Notes under the pieces: generated by a model
Told to the model about the DNA's origin: nothing
Databases searched by the model: none
Seen by the model: only the letters and a program-made list of their open reading frames with translations
Program-made: the position numbers and the translations under genes
Shown: positions 1 to 13,300 of the stretch, in pieces
Layout of the letters: each line of letters opens with the position of its first letter
Position numbering within the stretch: position 1 is the first letter of the stretch
Source of the DNA: Spisula solida
Taxonomy: Eukaryota; Mollusca; Bivalvia; Venerida; Mactridae
Assembly (NCBI GenBank): GCA_947247005.1
Contig: OX365954.1
Coordinates: 5,038,001 to 5,102,000, forward strand
Length of the DNA: 64,000 bases
Direction: 5' to 3'

Positions 1-800
1 ACGGCTGACAACTGTATTTTTGATTATTCAATGATCAGTTACCGTTGTTTGTAAGATATAAATGACCTTACACATACACGTCACACAAGTGTATCATTTT
101 GCGTTCTTCAAACAAGCTGAAACTGATCTTCTGTATTTCGTTATTTCTCCGTCATCGATCTGTTACAACAGACAAGTATATGAATTTCCACTGATCTTTC
201 AATTACATGATGATTCTATATTTCTATGTCAAAAGCCAGATTCATCACAAATATTGATCGGGTAGCAGACAGGCCTGTGAAAGAAAAGATCATAGATTAA
301 GCTGAACAAAAGCTAAATGTATCCAGCCACGTGGAAGGCTTTCATAAGGTTCATTAGCGAAGATTTCCAATACATGTTTTCGTTCTACTGGACCCAGGAA
401 TGGATTGTGTCGTGTAATTCTACGGGATTATGTTCTTGTCTAATGAATTGCTTTTATACAACCTTCTACTTAGTCGATACAGTATTGCCTATATATTGTT
501 ATTACAAGCTCTTATCAGAGACGCCGAATTGCCCCCACGTGTCACCACACAGCAGCACTATATGCTAGAAATAGTGAATAAAACGTATTGGTTGATTGCA
601 AACATTTGGGACCAATGTTTCCGAGAACATACACAATTTAATGTACGTACATCGTATTTCTTGATTATACTTATTTTTGTCATACGTAAGGGAATACACG
701 GTTTGATTCGTATAAAAACAGTACATTGTATTGCTATTGATTGAACTGATCAGCAGTGGAAACATACCTCGATGTGTGTTCTGTCCGTCTATATAACATC
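1..800. other. AT-rich non-coding flank
   Basis: No exon, RNA gene or repeat is recognisable here. Two overlapping open frames of 83 and 104 codons lie at 317-568 and 430-744. They match no family I recognise, and frames of this length are expected by chance in AT-rich DNA. The last 20 bases grade into the minisatellite that follows. Confidence 0.5.
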
Positions 801-1605
801 ACTTGGGCTATGCTTTGGTCACAAGGACTATGCTTTGGCCATAAGGACTATGCTGTTGTCACAAGGACTATGATTTGGTCGCAAGGACTATGATTTGGTC
901 ACAAGGGCTATGCTGTTGTCCCAAGGACTATGATTTGGTCACAAGGACTATGCTTTGGTCACAAGGACTATGATTTGGTCACAAGGCCTATGATTTGGTC
1001 ACCATAAGGACTATGATTTGGTCACAAGGACTATGCTTTGGTCACAAAGGCCATGCTTTGGTCACAAGGACTATGCTTTGGTCACAAGGGCTATGCTTTG
1101 GACACAAGGACTATGCTTTGGACACAATGACTATGCTTTGGTCACAAGGACTATGCTTTGGTCGCAAGGACTATGCTGTTGTCACAAGGACTATGCTTTG
1201 GTCACACGGACTATGCTTTGGTCACAAGGACTATGCTTTGTTCACAAGGACTATGCTTTGGTCACAAGGACTATGCTTTGTTCACAAGGATTATGCTTTG
1301 GTCACATGGACTATGCTTTTGTCACAATGGCTATGCTTTGGTGACAAGGACTATGCTTTGGTCACAAGGAATATGCTTTGGTCACAAGGACTATGCTTTG
1401 GTCACAAGGACTGTGCTTTGGTCTAAAGGACTATGCTTTTGTCACAATGGCTATGCTTTGGTCACAAGGGCTATGCTTTGGTCACAAGGGCTATGCTTTG
1501 GTCACAAGTGCTATGCTGTGGTCACAAGGGCTATGCTTTGGACACAGGGGCCATGCTTTGGTCACAAGGACTATGCTTTGGTCACAAGGTCTATGCTTTG
1601 GACAC
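801..1605. repeat. 20-bp minisatellite, about 40 copies
   Basis: This is a head-to-tail array with consensus ACTATGCTTTGGTCACAAGG. Copies differ by scattered substitutions such as GGTCAC to GGACAC or TTCACA, and CTTTGG to CTGTTG. The edge units before about 1020 are more diverged (GATTTGG variants). Because 20 is not a multiple of 3, all three forward frames cycle through the array every 60 bp. That gives several overlapping 85-151-codon open frames with a 20-residue period. They begin with non-ATG codons and are repeat artefacts, not genes. Confidence 0.95.
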
Positions 1606-1899
1606 GGACATAATTATGTGTTATCAAGTACTATGCTTAGGCCAGCCTGGTAAGGCATGTATTTTTAAAATGCTAAACGAGGTTTGCTGAACCCATACCA
1701 TACACATATGCTCAATCGTATTAACTTTAAGACAAAAATGTCACAAAGATTTTATCTGTTGCTGGGAAACATAAATCGTTTGTACAATTTCATCCAACAT
1801 TCCCAAAGTAATTGATGGATAATAGCATAATTGTGTTGTTTTCGATTCATGGGCGGAAAATGCCTATGTCTATGTATATCGTTTGCAATGTGCTTGCAA

Positions 1900-2160
1900 A
1901 ATATCAAAAGTATTAGCTAAACGCTTGGTGAGAAGCTTCGAGAACAGTATAGAAAAGACGAGAGTGTGTAATGATAAAATTACGCGTTTTTGCTCTCTCT
2001 ATCGTAGATGGGAAACATTCTTTCCGTAACATTTGAGAGAGTAATTGATGATGTACATACAGGAAAAAATCACGTGGAGGTAGGCTGGGTGCCAAACGTG
2101 AAGGTAGACATACATAAAGTTGTTGGCTGAATTCGAACAAACAAGCGACAGCACCTAGTG
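1900..2160 (-). pseudogene. Mariner-like transposase relic (C-terminal catalytic region)
   Basis: On the minus strand an open stretch ends in LAPSLPPRDFFLY. This resembles the block around the third catalytic Asp of mariner transposases, whose usual form is SPDLAPxDFFLF. It is preceded by a Leu-Pro pair and followed by residues resembling the basic stretch and the S-T-x-E helix of that family. There is no ATG for it, no upstream DDE region and no recognisable terminal inverted repeat. I read it as a fragment of an old Tc1/mariner insertion. The call rests on one motif block, so chance similarity is possible. Confidence 0.4.
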
Positions 2161-5100
2161 TGATTGTAACATTGCGGAAGATACAATAAGATTGCTACCT
2201 CATGTAATGTTTTGACACGGTACAATTCGTCTCAGACAAATAAAAAGATCTAGTTTTTTTGTTGGGGGCTTTACTCCCCGAAATGTTAATTACGTAGGAG
2301 ATGTGTGTAGATTAGAGATTACCTGCAATGTGATGGTTGATTTTCTTCAACAAATGTGAGGCCAGCTGTATCTGATATGGCTTGATTACGTATTGTCTGA
2401 GACGAGATAAGCACCTTTGTCTTGAATAATAAGTTGTTTTAAGTTGTCGCCATATCAACATGACCCTGGTTGGTGGATATTTGTTTTCAGTCAAGTTAAC
2501 TTGGTAAACTATTTGTTTCTCCTTTGTTTATAAGTAAACTAACCGTATTTTTATTATGATATTATATAATATCATACCTTGAATGTTGAGATTTTAATTA
2601 TTAGACACATTTAGCAAGACATGTTTAAATGGTTCACAATCGTTGCCACTCTTAGTCAATATGACACTCGGCTGGCAATTTACAGATTGACTCTGAGCTA
2701 TGAGCATGTACTGAATGGAGTAGAGACAGTTCTAAGAATTAACAGAATTTTGTTTCTAAATACTGGAGACGATGTTTTCTGTTGCTTGCAGGGTAGCACT
2801 GAATGAGGCTCACTGAATGGTTAACCAGAAATACGGTGGCCAGATTGCCATTGGTATAGATTTTCAATCAATCGTTTAGTTTGTCTCCTAATTACGTCCC
2901 AGACCTCCGCATCATCCAACATTGATTTTATCTTTTTAATGACGATTTACCAACACGTTGCTGATTTGTAACTGCTGTTTTTACTGCATCATGAAATAAG
3001 CAGTGAAATTCGACGCCAAGTAATCGTTATCACTTTGTTTAATTTTGCTTGTCGTTAATATTGCCTCGGTGGTAATTAGCCAACAGGCAATTAGTTCTTT
3101 GATATAGCCGGCATTACTCTCATTGTCATCTATAAATGTGACTGCTATTACATGTATGACACACTGGTTTGACATAATATCTCTGACTCAGTACGGTTAT
3201 ACATTGTATATAATTACTCTATGACTATGGATTTTATGTATGACTGACGCTAATAAGTATTACTTTCATGTAATGACTACTAGTAAATGGAACTTTTAAT
3301 GACTGTCGGGGAATTTTCAGTTACGACATACGCATTATTTCTCGAGGGACTTGTTCAATCTAATCGAGTTCAATAAAACTGGCGATTAAACGAACTTAAA
3401 CTATGGTGAATATCAAGCCACATCACTTATTATTCGTGACACATTTAGTGAGTTGATGCCTCGTTTCTAACCTGGCACATTTACGGACGGGTGGCCGGTA
3501 TTTTATCTTAAACTTTGACGGATCTTTAATACAGGTTAATAAATAGTTTTGTAATTATATTAAGATAACAAAGATAACAAAGACATGATTGATGTACTTT
3601 CTATGCTCAAATAAATAAAACCATTATTGACGACCGAATTTCACGGAACGTAAATTACACGCACACCGCTCAAATGATCCAATAGATAAGGCATTGCATG
3701 TCATCGAATCAAAGAATTTACGGGACTAAACTTTATCAAAAGTATGGTAGCGTATATATTTATAAAATAAAGGCACGTGTTTGTTTATCATAAAATCAAA
3801 TGAGGGTTGAGAGAAATACGGGCGTAGGGATTATCTTTCTGGCTGGAACGCCGACTTCAGCACGCGTTGTGGTACATACGGGGTCTTAGGTCTGATATTT
3901 ACTTGTGTATACGTCATTTTGTATCACTTAACTCTTACAGTGTGTATGCAGTTAGTATCGCTTTAATATAACAACCATTAGTTATACAAGCGATCCGTAT
4001 AGACCGGTGTAGACACCGGTACCAGCGTGTAGTCGGTGGTTAAATTTACATTTTATGTATTATACATTCCTGTATTTTACAACATCAAGATATCTCTTTA
4101 TTTTCTCACATCATATTGATTCAAACAATATGTATGACAATAGTAATTCACTTGCCCCCAGGCAACATTTCACTAAATAATGCAGTCATTTGGTGCCAAC
4201 TCGAGCTATAAAACATTATAGTCCTGTTGCACACTCCACAACGGATAAGTACGGGTTTTATAGTCATCCAGGTGATTTTCGTAATCACACAACAATTCTT
4301 GGATATTAAACTCTATTATCCAACGTATCGTTTATGAATCAGAAGATCAGATAGAATGGCTGGTACCAGATGTCTTTTACTATACTCTGCTAATATATCG
4401 AGCGATTTGCTTCTATATATAGTTAATGGTATCCGAACTATACGACACATCCGAAACAGTCACTGTTTGTGTATTAATTGCGCAACAGTTTAGTCATTTA
4501 TTCTTGATAAATTTCATCCTGAACGTTGTGTAATGAATAAAGAAACATAATCATCGACAAAATATTCACTTTTCGAGGTTAGTTTTCAACAACTTGACCA
4601 CTTGTATGTGTTTTATTGATAAAATCACGACAACCATGGTTGACGCATAATGCCGATCAGGCTCGTCACAATTTGTTGGTGCGGGTGTTTACTCAAAGGT
4701 TCAAAGCCATGTAAACGAAGACGTTCGAATAATGAAACATTCGTTTAAAACTTTGATAGATCGACACGTGCCTCTTTCGAATTAAGCATCTTGATGTACG
4801 TATATAATTGTCGCAATATTTGAGTGAACAAAATGAGCTAGATCAACCACTTGATGCGGTTAATCAAACTCGTACTCATGTTTAAGTTTATCTTTATATA
4901 GCGAATGTTTCAGTCACTCAAACCTTTAAGATGTATGTTTGAAAATATATGAGAAAAATATCATGTAAGAGCATGCCCTTTGAAGTACATTTAAAACGAG
5001 TAAGATTTGAGAATTTCATCAAATTGATCAAATTCTGTAGTTATCAGAGCAATTTACTTGTTTTCCCCCTAACCCTTGTATCTTCAAGATAGTCTAGAAC

Positions 5101-5349
5101 TGTCTACATTTATTATCAAAATATATTTTCTCTTAAATTCTACAAACAGGCACACGTTCTTGTAATAGACCGAGTGAGATTCCTTTCGTTTTTTATAACT
5201 TTATCAAGGCTGTTGGCGTTCTGTTTGTATGTATATTATATATATATAAAGCACTGCACTTTAGATTATGAAATTGCAAATTACGGATGATTCTGACTTC
5301 GCGCATATTTATGTTGTTATTGTAATTTCGTCGATACAAAGTGTATGTG
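2161..5349. other. Non-coding, nothing recognised
   Basis: AT-rich DNA with stops in all frames and no ORF above about 65 codons. A short hairpin, ACCGGTGT followed by ACACCGGT, lies near 4003-4020. I see no splice-bounded exon, RNA gene or repeat array. Confidence 0.5.
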
Positions 5350-5445
5350 TGTTATACCCGACGGGATGATGTATAGATTACCGTGACGACCGTCGTGTCT
5401 GTGGTATGCAACAATAACCACTGAGCCACGCTTGGCGACCTCTGT
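5350..5445 (-). repeat. Possible decayed tRNA-like (SINE) head
   Basis: The minus strand contains GTGGCTCAGTGG (5418-5429), a good match to a pol III box A. Where box B should lie (about 5375-5390) only a poor match, GGTCGTCACGG, is present. It could be a degraded tRNA-derived SINE or a chance box A. Confidence 0.3.
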
Positions 5446-8400
5446 ACTGTGAATGTCCGATCATAGTGCATGCAAGACTACATTTTTCTGTGTATGTAAC
5501 AACAGAACTTTGATCATTTTACCCTAATTGTACATTCACTGTCCTTTTTCTTGGCGATAAATCAATGTGTCGTAAACGGATTTCACAATTGAATATTAAG
5601 GTCACCTTATTGGTACAAGTAATGTTAAAAACCTTTGGACAGTTCAGTATTCAGGATTCAACTTTATTTAAAGAGGCAACACAGTTGGGCAAGCCCAGTC
5701 TTCCCTGTGAGCAATCAACAGGTACAACACAAAATAACACACTAATTTGTATATCCATTTATGCTAAATTGTTTTATTAATAATAAAGTCTTTATTTTAC
5801 GAGGAATCTCATTTGACAAAATGTATATCAATAATGAAATTTGCTAGCCAGTCATTATGTTTTAGACGTAAACAAAATGTACCAAAACGTACTGTCACTT
5901 GATATTCAAAACAAAATGCTTGTAAGTATATTTAATATCATCTGTATGTTCTCAAAATGTCTGGCAATAGTACATGATTAATCCTGGAATTTGATTCTAC
6001 CATGTTTGAAATGGCATGCGGTACAAACTTTCGCCCAACAGCATTATCTAATGTTTTATGTTTATCTATCTCACCATCAAATTGCTAGCGTTCTTTAAAT
6101 GCACCAGTATATGTAATCAATACCCACAACGTTGTCGGTAATTATTAGAGATAACAGTTCATAGACTATGATCAAAAGAATGGAGCCCTTGTTGAAATAA
6201 ATACTTGTTCGCTCTGTATTGCTCCGCCGGCTTTTCTTTCAATTCTCGTCTCAATATTCTACATAACGCTCTGTTATTGGCGCTGCAAAGATGCAGCATT
6301 TGCAGTTATATAATTACATCGATTTATGTTGGTGAGGAATATTTTTCTATCAGATTGCATCATTTCAATTCAGGCTGAAGATTGGTAAATAATTACATGC
6401 CATTCGCACGTGCCAAACTGCGCTAAGAAACGCAAAGCTGTGCTTAGATGTGTAATTAGTCTAAGGAACAAACGAACGTTATGTTGCTATCTAGATATAA
6501 AACATCTACATTTAAAGTCAATAACAAAATGAGTATGATACTGATTATGAATGTCGTAGGTTCGGTACCATGGCTACTTTGCATGATGTCCATCGTATTT
6601 ACGAGGTGACCTTCAGGGGGTGTCAGAAAATTGAGTTTGGGTGGTCGTCAACATTATGTTCTTTATGCGGGCGACGGACTTTATAAATAAAACTATTTGT
6701 GTAACTTTGTCGTACTGTTGTAATTTAAAGTTTAACCCGAATTTCGAGTCTTAATACACGTATAAAATATTACGTACTTACATCGGCAATGTATTTTGAT
6801 TTCCCTTTGAAAAAAACAGACGTAGCACTACGCAGCATCGGCTTTGTCTATAGCATGGTATTTACCATATAGAACGTTTGCAGACTTTGATTGATCTTTT
6901 GCATCCAGACGCTCTTTGTCATATACACTATGGTTCAATACGCCCACATATTCGCACAAAGACAAACTAAAGCCCAGTTAATGACCAACTTAATATCTTG
7001 GGAAACATTCACACTTTAATCAGACATATCTATATGTCGCGAGCGACCACTTGACAACATAAAACTCCTGACGCCTGTGGACGTTCGTTTCTAATATCCC
7101 CAAAGGTTGTATTAGGGTCCCGTGCTTTGTTTGATTAACCATTGTTGCCATGGGAATTATGGTAATAGTCACAAGTGCATATTCCATTAGTTCTTTGAAA
7201 TGGTATTATTTATGCCAACGAGTTTGGGGGTCAATTTTGTCCACCGTGGAATAAAATTAGGGTTTTGAAACCACATACCGGCATGACTTAGGAGGCTACA
7301 CATCTCGAACAATAGTTCTACGATAATTGATTGTGATTTACTGAGTCATTTTATAGTTTGACCGTTCGGTTGTAGTTCAAGTGACAGAATAGTATTTCTG
7401 GTAAATAACAGGTTCCCAATGTATGTCAAAGGCGCGTCATCTGGGCTCCTAATTTTGGTTTTAACACGTCTAGTATACAAACACTTTGGTATCAATTTCA
7501 AGTGCATTTGCTATTAAGAGTGAGCATTATTTTTTTTAATAATGTGCGCATGCGTAAATTATTCTGTACTTTTGCAAATGTTATAAGAATAAATTTGTCA
7601 CAAATTGCGATTGTTGCGTTTATACGGGGCCACGTGACCGAGTGCAATGAAGTAGTTTCAGTGTGTTCCTCTAGTTCCATGTTGACACGTACAATCAGAC
7701 GCTGACAGTTATTTTCTTGCTTTGTTCAACCACACTGTGTTGTAGCAGCTGGCCGGGTTGAAATAATTATTGTCAAAGCAGAGTAGCGTGACTATCAATT
7801 CTGTATCGTGATGAATTAAAACAAATTCACGCCGTTCATAATACGAGAGTGAGTCATACGCATGTACTCGAGCCACGCTAACAAACGATTGAAAAGGCAA
7901 AAATAATTTATCTTTTTTTTTTCAATCCGAAAAGTTCGGCTATTTCCGTGTATGTACGTAAATTGCCGAGATGGCGCGAGTTTAATTAACCGCACGAACG
8001 AACAATGCTATCGTGACAAAGTATAGTCCACTGTTTCTTTGACCAGGTCACTAATGTTCTGGAATCGGTAAGGCTTTCTAATGGACAACACTACTTAAGT
8101 AAACTTATGTTTCATCCCGCGAATAAATTATATGAATAATTATGCCAAGTTGCCGATTTATCAAGGTTATTCGATTCTATTCGGACCACCTCTGATATAT
8201 TCCTGACTTCTATTTGTCTATTATAATAAATACAAGCACTTTATATAATTTGTCCATACTTCATGTGCAATCAGGTTCTTACACTTTTATTTAATTGATT
8301 TACAATCATTTCTCAAAACCGAGTCAAATTGACTGGAATTTGATAATTGGCGTATCTTTAAAAATAAGATGTTTTCATATAATTCAAGCCAGACATTAAC

Positions 8401-9354
8401 AGTAGAGCATGCGATGGAAAAATCTTTAAAACATGTAAACACTGAAAGAAGCTTTTGAGGAGATTCTTGGTCGATAAATGAGATGCATCTCTGCGCAGTA
8501 CTTTTGGCTTCTTATATAATAAAAGTCGAAGTAACTTGACGTTACACAGACACAGTGAAGAGTGACAGAGTTAACTGGTGCATGCTCGAATAATTTACCA
8601 CATAATGGATTTCATTTTGGAAGCCGTTCCACAGTTTCAGTTTATTTCTAATACATATAGTCCGTTTATTCAGGTCTGGCAGGTGTATACAAACATTGCA
8701 ATATTTTATGGTCTTACCATTAAGCTACATACTAATACAAAAATATTGATTAAAATAAGACTTAAATAAGGGTAATTACAATGTTTTTGTACACAATGTT
8801 GTTTAAACAAATGACTGACCTGAATACTCGATGTATTCTAGTATGAACATTTCCGGCGGTTTTATTTCGTACAGAATGCAACTATTCAAATATGTTCAAA
8901 ACTGTATGTATGTATTTTCGTTAAAAAACGAATTCTATAAACTTTGTGATTTTAAAGTTTAATGTGATCGCTCCGACTGAGATTAGTTAAGTGTTCTTTG
9001 TTACTTGTGCTTTCAATTAAGTTATTATTCTTGACTAAGATTTTATGTTTTACTGCAATTTGATAATCCCCTATAGGCTGTATTATACATTTTGTATAAC
9101 GATATTAATGCACACAGTTTAATTGATAGCACACTCGCTTGCCTAAAAATTAATTAATTTCTGTATGACTTCCAAATTTTCGGATTGCAGCCAAAGTCAT
9201 TATTAATAAAAGAATACTTACAGACACAATGCAAGTTTAAATTCAGTGCGATCATCATAAAGTTTAGTCAAAATAACATGACCATGTGGAACTGGAAAAC
9301 GCCCGATATGTTTTTATTTCGCAACAAGACTACCAGTATTGCTTGAACATTGCA
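5446..9354. other. Non-coding, nothing recognised
   Basis: AT-rich sequence with only short chance ORFs (at most about 70 codons). No tandem array, tRNA-like element or paired inverted repeat was found. Confidence 0.5.
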
Positions 9355-9360
9355 TATAAA
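9355..9360 (+). promoter_or_regulatory. TATA-box candidate upstream of the 9501 ORF
   Basis: A TATAAA hexamer lies about 145 bases before an ATG with adenine at -3. The interval between them is more GC-rich than its surroundings. The spacing suits a short 5' UTR, but TATA-like words are common in this DNA. Confidence 0.25.
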
Positions 9361-9500
9361 TGTATAGTATAGTCTCCGACCCACATGTCGTGTTACCGAC
9401 CCGCTGGTGACTCATTCTAGCACAAATGTGCATGTCAGTCCGCGGGTCAAGTCCACGAGTCCAGTCCAGCTAAGTGGTCATTTGCTAAGTGGGAGTGAAG

Positions 9501-9842
9501 ATGTCCCTTTGTTCTATTAACATTGTTACATTGTTTATGTATACAGTGATCAAGTCGATAAACGACGACTCAAGTATTTTATTAATGGATCGAGACGTTT
9601 ACCCAGACGCCTATAAGAGCAATCAAAATACCCTTTTAGAACATTTTCCCATTAACGGAGAATTGGCATCCTCTGTAACTGTATCGTTTCTTGGTGGAAT
9701 TGTTCCAGAGCCGGTCAATAGTTTGTCCTATCCACTATCGCTTTTCAGGTCTAACAACCATGAGTGGGTACAGTCTGACATATGTTGTAATATTTGCTTT
9801 GGTCATCAATCAATAATATATGACACTTCCAGGAGAGAATAG
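9501..9842 (+). CDS. Unrecognised small ORF with possible signal peptide
   Basis: The open frame of 113 codons begins at an ATG with adenine at -3; upstream in-frame codons back to 9489 contain no other ATG. The first 20 residues (MSLCSINIVTLFMYTVIKSI) could act as a signal peptide or membrane anchor. They are followed by an acidic, Ser-rich region and a Cys-containing C-terminal part (two adjacent Cys, then Cys four residues on). I recognise no domain. A TATA box sits at a plausible distance upstream. The frame could instead be a first exon, since candidate GT donors occur near 9749 and 9767. The length is within chance expectation, so this is a weak prediction. Confidence 0.25.
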   Translation: MSLCSINIVTLFMYTVIKSINDDSSILLMDRDVYPDAYKSNQNTLLEHFPINGELASSVTVSFLGGIVPEPVNSLSYPLSLFRSNNHEWVQSDICCNICFGHQSIIYDTSRRE

Positions 9843-10085
9843 AAACCTTGAGACAAACAATTCCAGCTCACAAGATTAGAGTCCCACTGAGGCTATAATT
9901 ATATATAAGCTGGTTGCTATCCATCCGCGACATAAAGTTGGCATTCTTTCCACCCCAGTGACGAAATGATCGCAAAGGACATATAGACAAATAGTCGACA
10001 TTGCACAGTTCCAGTACCAAATTAAAGAATATACATCAGTAAAACTGATGCTTAATTAGTTCCGTTTAACAATTCAAAAAAATTC

Positions 10086-10300
10086 TATAGTAAGCTCAGT
10101 TGGAACAGCTCTCGACTGCCGGTTCGTTGGGCTTAGGTTCGAACCCGTGAGAGACGTGTGTGGCTCACATGCCAATTGTCCTCCTGTTCTAATGTAATTG
10201 TGGAAATATTTCTAAAAGTGCTTGGAGGTTTTCTGAGAGTTCCATAAGCACTGGTTAGTTAAGTCAGCTTCCTAGGGGTTGTATCTGTAGACATGTCGTC
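10086..10300 (+). repeat. tRNA-derived SINE-like element
   Basis: The head carries box A (AAGCTCAGTTGG, 10092-10103) and a perfect box B (GGTTCGAACCC, 10136-10146), about 33 bp apart as in tRNA genes. The intervening arm could present GCC as anticodon, but the stems do not pair well, so it is not a functional tRNA. About 150 bp of unrelated body follows. No poly-A tail or clean target duplication is obvious, so the 3' limit is approximate. Confidence 0.6.
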
Positions 10301-13300
10301 GGTCATAACGATGTACCGTTGCAAAAGAGCTTAAATTCCATCGCCGTTCAATCCCAATGATTTGAAAATATACGAAAGAGAACAATCGATTCTGCCCCAT
10401 CCTTCTCTTATGGTAGTTTGATAATGGTCTCACCAACTGTATGTTACCCAACTACATGTTTGTGAAGTTTGCTATATGCCTGTCCCTGTGGGATTTAAAC
10501 AGTCAATATTTGGGTAATGTATCAAACGCTTCTATCAGAATTACCAACTCAGCCTGGACTCACGCCCTTGTAAACTTGGTAACAGTCCCACAGGGAGTCG
10601 TGGAGGTATGGGGATGTATATTATATCGTGTTTCACGCTCTCCATAGACCAGGCAATATAAGCTGACGATGTAAGTCGATATTCCGGTTCAATATACCAT
10701 GTATCTTCATGGGACCTATTGGCATTTGCATATACAATGCCTTGTATATTACCTCATATATTATATATTCAAATGTTAGAGATTTTTCTCTTATCGCACT
10801 GAGTTCTGTCAATGTTTAGGATATGTTGAATGTACGGAACGGTTGCTTGAAGCATTCAATGTTTTGTAGAATAACTGATGTGGTTCAGTTATGTACATTT
10901 TGATGTTTATGTGGTGAATTGGTTTACAATACGTTTTACATTCTTTGTAATCATTAAGCATGAGTACTGCACTTCACATGCCGTGTACAAAATGCTTACA
11001 GACAAAACGGATTCGCCGATGCTATAGAAAACTTGGCACAAGTCAAGTTCTGCATATGTATGGGATAACCGAGATTTATGAATTGAGAATGTTAAAAGTT
11101 TCTCTAATGATTTCGAAATCTTACAAGAATGTTGCGTAATCGATTGAAGCAATGAGTTGTCGATTGAGAAAGATTGCATTCAGCTGATAGATCGCCGTCA
11201 GATGCATGAGTGGTACGCTTGTTTCCCAGACAAGTTAACCGAGTAGTAGTACATCTAATGGATATTCTTTGGAACCGAGAATACTATTTGATACCAGATG
11301 ACCATAGGATTTAGGTGAACGGTCTGCAGCTTGACCATGCTTTAAACAACTGTCTGGTGAACGGTTTGCAAGTTGTCCAAACTCTCAACAACTGTGTGTG
11401 TTCCCTTCCAAATGATTGGTGAAAATGCAGCCATCCATCTTCAGGTTGTTTTCACTCCTATGGTAAATTGAACGGCTCAATTTATGGTTAGTTTACGGCT
11501 AGTTTTATTGAATTGCAATCGATCGTATATTGCGTACAGTGCTTAATGCCTCGTGTCTAAGATGGGCACGGAAGATCCTTAGTTCGTACCGCGTGCGCTG
11601 CAGAGCTGGACACAAGCACAGAATGGGGTGTAGATTTCCTCGGACTCTATCAGGAAATTAAATGGTTGGATTCCTATGATTGAGCGTCCCAGTCTGACTG
11701 TTTTATAGCCGTAAGTTCATTTGCATAGGAAATGAAGTTGTAATAAAGCCCAATAGAATATTCCAACCAAATTAAGTACTAGCATTGTATTGTAGATAGG
11801 GTACTATTCCTACAAGAAAGATTATCTATCTCAGATAATTTATTATCTTGCGTTCAATTATTCAGTAATTGTGTGATCACGTGGGGCGCCTACCCTCGTA
11901 ATGAGCCGCACCTTTTGGTGCTATAAAGTATTGAATGAGACATATCCATACGTACATTAGATCAGTCAGTAGCACAAATGCCTATCATTCGCTTCGTTCT
12001 CAAGGACAAATCAAAGTTCTATGGAAATGTTTGAATACAGCATATTCATCCAAAATAAATGGACGTTCAGATATGAATCATACACGTAGAAGTTTTCCAT
12101 TTGCTTGTGAAAGATCATGTTAGTGACGGTTTGTTACCCAGGAATGTCATATTGGTGATCTGAAAACCGTTCATAAAATACAGGAAACCCCAACACAATA
12201 TATTATTATAATGTAGTATCATATGTATGTCTACAAACGATGGGTTTATTAGTTGAACCTGATTCTACACATTCTAATGACAGAACAAGCGTATGCACAT
12301 ACGTATCAGACCACTAGTATTCTCTTTGTGATGGTGTACGCGGATGACATCAAAACTAAAGTTTTAGAGAGTGGTCAATATAAGTTACCGTAGTTCACAA
12401 TTGAGCGAAAATAAAAACAAGGCCTAAGTCCGTATGTATTAAGAAACCTTCTTTGTTTTCTGACTTGTCGCGAAGTCTGATAATGATGACTTCCTTGTCA
12501 ATGTACCTTCTAATTTCAAATGTCTAAATCCCCCCTATATGCCAACAATCTCCCTCGATATTATATTAACCATCCAATATCTTCAGTTCGTTGTTGACCC
12601 TGGTGTCGATAGGTTAAGTTGATTTTATCACATTTGTCTCCATAATTGCTTTAAGCCAATCAATTATTAATGGCAGCTTTAAACGTTCACAGTAATTGTT
12701 TTCTGCACCCACCATTAATACATGTAGTCAGCGTCAGTACAGATTTCTATTTGAGACGGCATGATCGATTTTGTTAGTCTTATTACACTGTCTGCTGCCG
12801 CAAGGTTACTTATACTGTTGTATTTAAATACACACCAAACTGTAATTGTATATATAATAATAAAGTAAGATTATATGAAAATATTTAGATGATCTTTATT
12901 TGCTTGTCTAGGTGATATGGTTTTTCGTCTGGTTAGTTAATATTCGTTCTTGGTGGTAGTTCTAATTCTTGTTGGTAATTCCCATTCTTGTTGGTAATCA
13001 TTCGTCATTATGGTGGGTGTTTCCTTGGTTATATTTGTTTGTCTGATTGTTTATCTTTTGTTTTGTTTTCTGAGTTTTGACTCTTTCTAGGAACAGTCGG
13101 TAATAGTATATTATACATGTATATATGTAAGCTTATTGCGTTAAAATATAACAGGTACAACGCAGAAATCAATGCCGAGGTAAATTGTTCCTCCACCTTG
13201 TTCTGTTAATGCAACACATGTATTTACACAGTCAACTATATAGTCGACGATGTACTGTAGCAGCAAATTATCTATATTTCCTGAGTTTTATAAGAGCACT

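Noticed and set aside
430..744. 104-codon plus-strand ORF with an ATG
   Set aside because: Within chance expectation for this composition and search space, and no family resemblance was seen.
995..1690. Five overlapping plus-strand frames of 85-151 codons
   Set aside because: They follow the 20-bp minisatellite through its three frames, show a 20-residue period, and have no unique sequence except at the edge.
10086..10160. Functional tRNA gene with anticodon GCC
   Set aside because: Boxes A and B are good, but the anticodon and acceptor stems do not pair, and an unrelated body follows, as in a SINE.
12330..12400. Reverse-transcriptase-like YADD motif in the stretch ILFVMVYADDIK
   Set aside because: The open context is only about 25 codons, bounded by stops, with no other reverse-transcriptase blocks nearby; a chance match is more likely.
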